Of a stretch of DNA of 6,843 nucleotides, positions 4,889 through 6,843 are shown piece after piece. The translations under genes were made by a program, and so were the position numbers. The stretch comes from an uncultured Pseudorhodobacter sp. Its GTDB lineage: Bacteria > Pseudomonadota > Alphaproteobacteria > Rhodobacterales > Rhodobacteraceae. Below the pieces are notes generated by a model. The model searched no databases and was not told where the DNA came from. It worked only from the letters and a program-made list of their open reading frames with translations. Positions within the stretch are counted from its first letter, which is position 1; each line of letters starts with the position of its first letter. Location of the stretch: contig CAMFIX010000164.1 in assembly GCA_945952425.1 (NCBI GenBank), positions 1-6,843 on the forward strand. Reading direction: 5' to 3'.

Positions 4889-6473
4889 TGGCGATGGTCA
4901 TGCCCTTTGCCAGCGCCGTGGCATCGACCTTCGCAAATCCCGCCTCGAGCATCGCCCGGAACTCGTCCAGGCTGCTGGCCGCCGCGAGCATGGCCTCGAT
5001 CTGTCCGATCATGTCACCGACTGCGCCAGCGGCCTCGATGGCAAGCCGGTCAGCGATGGCGACCGCCGGATCGGTTTCCGCGCCATCGCCTGGGAGGCCC
5101 GCCAGAGGGGCTTCGGCCTGCGGGGCGGGTTCGGTGCCCGGCGAGGGCTGGACCCGTTTAATTTCGCCGGAAAACCGTTTAATTTGCGAACTGGGGTCCG
5201 GGGGCGCGGTCGGCGGGGCCGGGGGCGCGGCGGGGCCGAGCAATCGGTCGGTCGGTTTGGGCTCCGGCAGCCCGAATTTGGTCAGGATCGAGGCCTGCGA
5301 GACCTGCATGCCACGGTCGATGAGCGGGACCAGGGCCGAGGACAAAGCCGCCACGTCCTCGCGCTCGACCTCCTCGATCTTCAGCCGCGGATAGGCCTTC
5401 TGCGGCCCATGGTTCAGCTGCACGAAGGGCCGCACCAGGTCGCGGTTCAGGATGGCCGCAAGCGCGCGGGCATCGGCGGTCTGGATGTCCTTCTGGACGG
5501 CCCTGTGCTCCTTGCCCGACCCGAGGCCCCCGACGACGGCGTCCGTCGTGGCGGTCTGGCCCAGGACGGCCTTGCTGATCTGCTGGTCGAGCCAGTCCGC
5601 GCGCTCCTTGTAGAGCTGATGGGCGGCCCCGACATTGGCCGCCTCGATAAACTCCATCTCCATGGATTGGGGGATGATCGCCGCACAATCGCCCGCGATG
5701 TTCGCCACGGCCCGGAACAGGGTGCGCTTGTCGTCCTCGCTGGCTCCGGCGCCATACTTGCCCAGCCGCACCGGCTGTCCATAGGTCTGGCTGAAAATCG
5801 CCCAGTCCCTCTGGGTGAACATCTTGAACATCCAGCCCCAGGCTGCGATGCGCGCGATGCCTGAGCGCACGGCGAGCCCCGACTTCGCGCGGATTTGGGC
5901 ATGGATGAACTTGTAGGGTTCCAGGGGCACTTCCTGGCCCCCCTCGCTGATCAGCATGGGGGTGCGCAGATCATTGCGGTCGAACCGGAACCAGCGCGGG
6001 TCGCGCCATTCGAGGCGCGTGGGCTGCCACTGGCCTTCCGAGGTGTCCCAGAGGATTTCGGTGAACGAATAGCCCTTCCCGATGCAGTCCAGGACGTCGA
6101 AGATCTCTTCGGTCAGCTCGTCCCGCTTGATCCAGTCGCGCAGCTCCTGGGCGATCGCTTCGTCTTCGGCATCGTCCGAGGCAGCCTCGACCGTGATCTC
6201 GATCTGGCTGACCGAGCGCCGCCGGGTGCCGAGCACACCGATGTAGTGGGCATCGCGTTCCTCGATCGTCTCCGCCAGCTCCAGATAGCGCAGGGGGTTG
6301 CCGGTGTCGGCATCGCGCAGGATTTGCGCCAGCGACAGCGGATTGAGGCCATCGGCCGGATAGCCGGCAATCGGACTGCGAACGCCGCCGATGGTGGCGG
6401 CTGCCACCTCATTGGTCAGGGCCTGGCGCCGGACGGGGCGGCCGTAGGAGTCGACCAGCTGGTAATCGGCCAT
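4851..6473 (-). CDS. Portal protein, DUF935 family (Mu gp29-like)
   Basis: This 540-residue protein matches the DUF935 portal family of Mu-like phages. Family blocks include ADTGNPLRYLELAETIEERD (55-74), HYIGVLGTRRRSV (76-88), CIGKGYSFTEILWD (130-143), LEWRDPRWFRFDR (154-166), VLGQTATTD (303-311), GSGKEHRAVQKDIQTADAR (318-336) and NRDLVRPFVQLN (343-354). Twelve copies would form the vertex channel through which DNA is packaged and the platform for MuF and the head-tail joint. Residues about 411-460 form a Pro/Ala-rich linker with a duplicated IKR motif, followed by a helical C-terminal tail (461-540). Start: the ATG overlaps the terminase stop in TGATG, with GAGGTGG about six bases upstream. 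The 3' end overlaps the MuF gene by 38 bases. Confidence 0.93.
   Translation of the reverse strand: MADYQLVDSYGRPVRRQALTNEVAAATIGGVRSPIAGYPADGLNPLSLAQILRDADTGNPLRYLELAETIEERDAHYIGVLGTRRRSVSQIEITVEAASDDAEDEAIAQELRDWIKRDELTEEIFDVLDCIGKGYSFTEILWDTSEGQWQPTRLEWRDPRWFRFDRNDLRTPMLISEGGQEVPLEPYKFIHAQIRAKSGLAVRSGIARIAAWGWMFKMFTQRDWAIFSQTYGQPVRLGKYGAGASEDDKRTLFRAVANIAGDCAAIIPQSMEMEFIEAANVGAAHQLYKERADWLDQQISKAVLGQTATTDAVVGGLGSGKEHRAVQKDIQTADARALAAILNRDLVRPFVQLNHGPQKAYPRLKIEEVEREDVAALSSALVPLIDRGMQVSQASILTKFGLPEPKPTDRLLGPAAPPAPPTAPPDPSSQIKRFSGEIKRVQPSPGTEPAPQAEAPLAGLPGDGAETDPAVAIADRLAIEAAGAVGDMIGQIEAMLAAASSLDEFRAMLEAGFAKVDATALAKGMTIANAAGRLGVEAGD
5154..5185 (+). repeat. Two 11-bp direct repeats, 21-bp period, in the portal linker
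   Basis: CCGTTTAATTT occurs at 5154-5164 and again at 5175-5185. The 32-base stretch is only about 38% GC inside DNA of nearly 70% GC. The 21-bp spacing is both seven codons and two helical turns. In the portal it encodes IKRFSGE-IKRV (431-441), between Pro-rich segments. Confidence 0.6.
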
Positions 6474-6843
6474 CAGAAGCCACCTCTCACATATGCGCCC
6501 AATGGCCCGCTCCGCCAGCTGCTGGTCGGCATGTCATCATCCATGGGCGGGTGATCCTTCATGCGCCCGGGCGCCGGGGCCGCGGGGGCTGCGACCTGGT
6601 ACCCATACTCCACCCACCGCATCCGACTGGCGTAATGGGCCAGCGCCAGGCTGATGGCCCAGTCGCCATGGCGGCGCTTGCCGGTCTCGCCCTTGCGTGT
6701 GTCGGGCACCCGGGCGATGCCCTTGATGACCTTGACCAGGCGCAGGTCCGACAGGTGCTCGGGATCGGGGATGACGCTGATCGTGTCGTCCTCAAACGCG
6801 GCCTTCAGGGGCGGCATCTCGAGCCGGTACCAGGTCTCGCGGA
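6473..6843 (-). CDS. Terminase large subunit, C-terminal part (Mu gp28-like)
   Basis: The reading frame is open to the window edge, so about the last 122 residues of a larger protein are seen (terminases of this family are usually 500 or more residues). The visible part begins RETWYRLEMPPLKAAFEDD and includes the stretch TRKGETGKRRHGDWAISLAL (81st to 62nd residue from the end). A Gly-Asp followed by an Ala/Leu-rich helix is the usual last active-site block of the RNase H-like nuclease domain in Mu-like terminases, which cut DNA during headful packaging; the ATPase domain lies outside the window. A Pro/Ala-rich tail of about 50 residues follows. The stop overlaps the portal ATG by one base. 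Confidence 0.88.
   Translation of the reverse strand, partial: RETWYRLEMPPLKAAFEDDTISVIPDPEHLSDLRLVKVIKGIARVPDTRKGETGKRRHGDWAISLALAHYASRMRWVEYGYQVAAPAAPAPGRMKDHPPMDDDMPTSSWRSGPLGAYVRGGF

Noticed and set aside
3500..5161. Plus-strand open frame of 553 codons opposite MuF and the portal end
   Set aside because: It is antisense to two well-recognised phage genes, its protein is Arg/Pro/Gly-rich with no family resemblance, and long open frames on the opposite strand are expected at this GC. It also runs through the tRNA-like element.
1..6843. CRISPR arrays, insertion sequences or attachment ends
   Set aside because: No spaced repeat array, transposase gene or terminal inverted repeat is visible; the window is internal to the phage head region.

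Overview
The window is a compact, GC-rich (roughly 65-68% in the stretches counted by hand) block of structural genes from a transposable, Mu-like phage or prophage. All recognisable protein genes lie on the minus strand. Reading with transcription, from the right edge leftwards, the order is: C-terminus of the large terminase subunit (Mu gp28-like), DUF935 portal (gp29-like), MuF head morphogenesis protein (gp30-like), virion morphogenesis protein (gpG/gp31-like), I protease with a nested scaffold (gp32-like), a small candidate decoration protein, major head subunit (gpT-like), an HI1506/Mu gp35-like protein, and the first codons of a DUF1320 (gp36-like) protein. The order matches the Mu head region. 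High GC and the protein sequences suggest an alphaproteobacterial host (Rhodobacterales- or Rhodospirillales-like), but this is inference; no host gene is present.

Most genes are tightly coupled. The terminase/portal and protease/decoration junctions are 1-base TGATG overlaps, portal/MuF overlap by 38 bases, and good Shine-Dalgarno sequences precede most starts. No promoter is recognisable, which fits one long late transcript entering from the right. There are three non-coding gaps. One of about 100 bases lies between MuF and gpG, one of about 105 bases between gpG and the protease, and one of about 73 bases after the major head gene, which carries a terminator-like hairpin.

The part that departs from a routine Mu-like head module is at about 3484-4080. 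The C-terminal third of the MuF protein (residues about 270-439) is encoded by DNA of about 57% GC, with a sharp step to about 70% just upstream. It looks like an appended domain, possibly one of the PBECR nuclease-fold (MuF polymorphic toxin) tails. Seven bases beyond its stop codon, on the opposite strand, lies a tRNA-like element with a perfect 7-bp acceptor stem and a textbook T arm but irregular D, anticodon and variable regions. A candidate tRNase-family domain next to an antisense tRNA-like gene is the most unusual feature here. A functional link between them is only a hypothesis.

Together the proteins would package DNA (terminase, portal), assemble and mature the procapsid (MuF, scaffold, protease, major head, decoration) and begin head completion and head-tail joining (gpG, gp35/gp36-like).
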